From an uncultured Pirellulaceae bacterium (GTDB taxonomy: Bacteria > Planctomycetota > Planctomycetia > Pirellulales > Pirellulaceae): a stretch of 17,555 bases of DNA. Made by a program: the position numbers and the translations under genes. The DNA lies in NCBI GenBank assembly GCA_934255105.1, contig CAKQNH010000015.1, positions 1 through 17,555 of the forward strand, read 5' to 3'. Shown one piece after another: positions 15,418 to 17,555 of the stretch. Under the pieces are notes generated by a model, which worked only from the letters and a program-made list of their open reading frames with translations, was not told where the DNA came from and did not search any database. The first letter of the stretch is position 1, and every line of letters starts with the position of its first letter.

Positions 15418-16917
15418 TCACTCCAGCCGGTCGACATCGAGTTGCTCGGCCATCTCGCTCGACAGGTGCGCCAAAGGCACGAAGAAACGAGTCGCCAATT
15501 CATCTTGGTCCACCAACTCAATCGATTCAACCGACTCTTCGTCGTCAGCCACACCCACGCCAGCTTCGCGAGCCATTGCCAACCAATAGCTGAGTATTTC
15601 CAGATCGTGCGTCGGTGGCAATGCACGCGCGAGTTCGCCGATCGTCAACGGTCGTCCCGCAGCGTGAAGACTCGCGATGGTCGTTTCAAACAACAGGGCG
15701 CGATCCAGTGCATTATAGGCTTGCCAGAATTCATCCTCCATCTGCGACGGGTCCGCCGCTGCCACATGCAGATCCAAGTCTGCCTCCTCATTCGAGCCTG
15801 TCTGTTTGACTAGAAGCCGCTCGACGATGTTAAGATTCGACAGTGACACTGCGACGGGTGGCAACGGGCTGGGCGCTCGACGTACTTTTTGCGATTGCCA
15901 ATCCACCGCCAGAGCGACTCGCAGTATCTCCTGGACCAATGCACCTGCGCGCAGGTGTTCTTCGTTTAAACCGGCTTTTAGAAAACCACGCACATCGCGT
16001 TCGCTCTGCGCGCGCGCCTGGATGACGCGCTGCGATTCGTCCACCAATCGTGAGACCAGTCCTCGCAGGTCGGCTTTCTGCTTTCTTTCGAGCGCTTTGT
16101 CCGTATTTGCATTTTCGAGGATGCTGCGCAAGCGCGACTTCATCAACTCCAGCTCTGCTGATTGTATCAATTGTTGATGAAAGCCATCGAACACTTGACC
16201 TTCGTTGGTTTCGAGCAATGCATCGTGTCCATCGAGTAGCTCATCGACCACCTCTCCTCGATGTCGTTTTTCACTTAGGATCCGTTGGCGCAATTCGCGG
16301 TCGGCTTGGCGAAACGAATCTTCGACGCGGCGGAAATCCGCTCTCAGGCTGACCGCTAATTGATAAACCTCTCGAATCTCCTCTTCGGCGCGGTTGCCAG
16401 AAAGCACCTCGAATTCACCTCGGCGCACCGCGTCCACTTCCTCTTCGAGCTTATCGATACGCTCTTGGATCATGTCCGCCCGCGCCGATTGGTTGGTACT
16501 GAGCTGCACTTGCAGGCTTTCGATCGCTCGCTGAACCGTGGTCAAACGCGACGCCGTGGACGTCATCGCCTGATCCTCGAGCGACTCCAGAAAGAAGAAG
16601 CATCGCTCCAACGCATTGGTCGCCAGCAGCTTTCCGTCGCGTTCGACGATCAGCTTGCGTTTGATCCACCCGCGCATCTCCCGCCGTGCCGCCAGCGAGT
16701 GGTCTTCGCCCGTCTCAAACTGCGGATCGCCCGCATGCTCCGCAAATGTGGTCGCCAAATGCTCAACGGCTTCATCAAAATCGATCCCCGCTGGATGAGC
16801 ATCCAGCAGTTGCTTCAGGGCTGCCAGCGTCAGCGGCCCGTTCGTCGACGCCAGCAGCAGCCAAGCCGGATGGCTCCGCCGAAAAGCAACCAATCGCTGA
16901 GTCAACTCAGACGGCAT
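15418..16917 (-). CDS. jetA: Wadjet protein JetA (DUF3375, MukF/kleisin-like)
   Basis: A 499-residue protein and first gene of the Wadjet operon. Its N-terminus, LVAFRRSHPAWLLLASTNGP followed by LTLAALKQLLDAH, is the recognisable start of DUF3375, a winged-helix domain. The middle (about 120-330) is charged and helical, as expected for a kleisin arm. The C-terminal part (about 345-499) looks like a second winged-helix region, with LTIGELARALPPTHDLEILSYWL and VDQDELATRFFVPL. JetA bridges the JetC heads and recruits JetB. The stop lies five bases before the preferred jetB start, so translation is coupled. No good Shine-Dalgarno site precedes its ATG. A possible -10 box TACAAT lies on the minus strand at 16962-16967, without a convincing -35. 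Confidence 0.92.
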   Translation of the reverse strand: MPSELTQRLVAFRRSHPAWLLLASTNGPLTLAALKQLLDAHPAGIDFDEAVEHLATTFAEHAGDPQFETGEDHSLAARREMRGWIKRKLIVERDGKLLATNALERCFFFLESLEDQAMTSTASRLTTVQRAIESLQVQLSTNQSARADMIQERIDKLEEEVDAVRRGEFEVLSGNRAEEEIREVYQLAVSLRADFRRVEDSFRQADRELRQRILSEKRHRGEVVDELLDGHDALLETNEGQVFDGFHQQLIQSAELELMKSRLRSILENANTDKALERKQKADLRGLVSRLVDESQRVIQARAQSERDVRGFLKAGLNEEHLRAGALVQEILRVALAVDWQSQKVRRAPSPLPPVAVSLSNLNIVERLLVKQTGSNEEADLDLHVAAADPSQMEDEFWQAYNALDRALLFETTIASLHAAGRPLTIGELARALPPTHDLEILSYWLAMAREAGVGVADDEESVESIELVDQDELATRFFVPLAHLSSEMAEQLDVDRLE

Positions 16918-17096
16918 AGATTTAACCCAGAGAATTGCACAATGACCTGATTCGTGGAGAAATTGTATCAGATTCGCAACTCGTCGCCGTTGCCCGCTTT
17001 ATCTTCTGTTTCGGCTAATTTAATTCTCAACCACCGTCGCCCCCATTGCCCACTTGCCGGGCTGGAGCGCAAGTTTTTAGGCTAAAGCACACGCCC
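16918..17096. other. Leader and promoter region of the Wadjet operon
   Basis: About 180 non-coding bases between the jetA start and the minisatellite. This is the expected location of the operon promoter. A TACAAT-like -10 (minus strand, 16962-16967) and an A/T-rich patch around 17018-17028 are the only candidates seen. No clear operator was found within it. Confidence 0.4.
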
Positions 17097-17201
17097 TCGA
17101 ATCTCGCACCCTCGAATCTCCCACCTTCGAATCTCCCACCTTCGAATCTCCCACCTTCGAATCTCGCACCCTCGAATCTCCCACCCGTGAGCCTCCCAGC
17201 C
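17097..17201. repeat. 15-bp tandem repeat (minisatellite)
   Basis: Six units of TCGAATCTCnCACCn run head to tail from 17097 to 17186, followed by a degenerate seventh (17187-17201). Units 1 and 5 read ...CTCGCACCC, units 2-4 read ...CTCCCACCT and unit 6 ends CTCCCACCC. The period is a multiple of three. On the minus strand one frame (within 17027-17353) reads as a repeated pentapeptide, FEGGR or FEGAR, resembling pentapeptide-repeat proteins. The frame lacks a ribosome binding site and any surrounding domain, so I treat it as non-coding DNA. It begins about 180 bases upstream of jetA. Confidence 0.85.
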
Positions 17202-17221
17202 CGGAGGGCGAAACATCCCTG

Positions 17222-17241
17222 CCGGTGGCGTGAGCCACCGG
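17222..17241. repeat. Perfect hairpin, likely part of a dispersed intergenic element
   Basis: CCGGTGGC (17222-17229) and GCCACCGG (17234-17241) form a perfect 8-bp stem with a GTGA loop. It sits in a GC-rich block directly after the minisatellite (about 17187-17276), which ends with the 12-bp sequence TCCCGGTCGGGA. The combination looks like a REP-type element. I recall similar 'GGTGGCGTGAGCCACC' hairpins from planctomycete genomes, but this was not searched. Confidence 0.6.
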
Positions 17242-17264
17242 AATACAACTTTCCGTCGGGCTTG

Positions 17265-17276
17265 TCCCGGTCGGGA
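17265..17276. promoter_or_regulatory. Exact copy of hipBA operator O3 upstream of jetA
   Basis: TCCCGGTCGGGA here is identical to the third operator-like site of the hipBA array (9807-9818). It lies about 350 bases upstream of the jetA start codon. It may be a genuine HipB site or a chance feature of the repeat block that contains it. Confidence 0.3.
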
Positions 17277-17555
17277 GTCACAACTGACCGGCTAACTTGA
17301 CACTTCGAGAAGCTCAACTCAGCGTGAACTCGCCGCGAAATACTTCTCGACAACTTTTCGCTGGGGTGTCGATTTCAGCAGTCGTCACGCGACCAATTGT
17401 AGCCGCAGCGAGAGCGGCCTGTAGTGCTCGGTTAGAGTTTTACTTTGGGATGGAGAGTAGAGCAATTGTTTCAAAAAACGATACTTCTCGCTGAACGCCA
17501 CCATATTCGTCGAGCTAAATCAGCAGCACGCTCACCTTTGCTTGCATTTTCGCAC
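17277..17555. other. Right-hand end without a recognisable gene
   Basis: About 280 bases up to the window edge. Only short frames are open (for example about 65 codons at 17297-17494 plus), with no familiar domain or ribosome binding site. If a gene begins near the edge, too little of it is visible to name. Confidence 0.4.

Noticed and set aside
17097..17201. CRISPR array
   Set aside because: The repeats are contiguous 15-bp units without spacers and no cas genes are present.
17027..17353. 108-residue minus-strand ORF with FEGGR/FEGAR repeats as a pentapeptide-repeat gene
   Set aside because: The repeats come from the DNA minisatellite; the flanking parts translate a hairpin block and look random. 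There is no ribosome binding site.

Overview
The window looks like a chromosomal segment of a planctomycete, probably Pirellulaceae (Rhodopirellula/Blastopirellula-like). This is an inference. It rests on two secreted type I sulfatases in tandem, poorly conserved Shine-Dalgarno sites, a moderately GC-rich sequence by eye, and several intergenic hairpins and a short tandem repeat of the kind scattered through such genomes. No rRNA, tRNA or CRISPR array was seen.

Left part (1-4965). The window opens inside the 5' end of a KaiC/RadA-like P-loop ATPase gene (minus strand). A REP-like hairpin and about 500 bases without a recognisable gene follow. Next comes a strongly reduced relic of a large (KatE/HPII-type) catalase gene, of which only three short pieces survive. 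Then come a YihY/BrkB-family membrane protein, a membrane-anchored alpha/beta hydrolase (both plus strand) and a convergent DUF72 (YecE-like) gene.

Centre (4966-9868). Two exported formylglycine sulfatases lie 5 bases apart in one plus-strand unit. They probably act on sulfated polysaccharide in the periplasm or outside the cell. Convergent to them is a minus-strand hipBA toxin-antitoxin operon. Its promoter region carries four copies of a 12-bp palindromic site spaced 49, 50 and 50 bp apart, bracketing a good sigma-70-type promoter.

Right part (9998-16917). A complete type I Wadjet anti-plasmid system is encoded on the minus strand in the order jetA-jetB-jetC-jetD: a DUF3375 kleisin-like protein, a DUF4194 KITE-like protein, an SMC/MukB-like ATPase, and a DUF3322/DUF2220 Toprim nuclease. 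jetA, jetB and jetC are packed with a 5-bp gap or 4-bp overlap. A long, nearly perfect hairpin separates jetC from jetD, and a second inverted repeat sits across the jetD stop codon. Wadjet and hipBA lie on the same strand and together look like a small defence island.

The DNA upstream of jetA (16918-17555) has no convincing gene. It holds a 15-bp minisatellite (six near-identical units), a perfect 8-bp-stem hairpin, and one further exact copy of a hipBA-type operator sequence. Wadjet and HipBA are known systems. The less expected parts are the regularly phased operator array, the stray operator copy near jetA, the hairpins placed inside and after the Wadjet operon, and the catalase relic.
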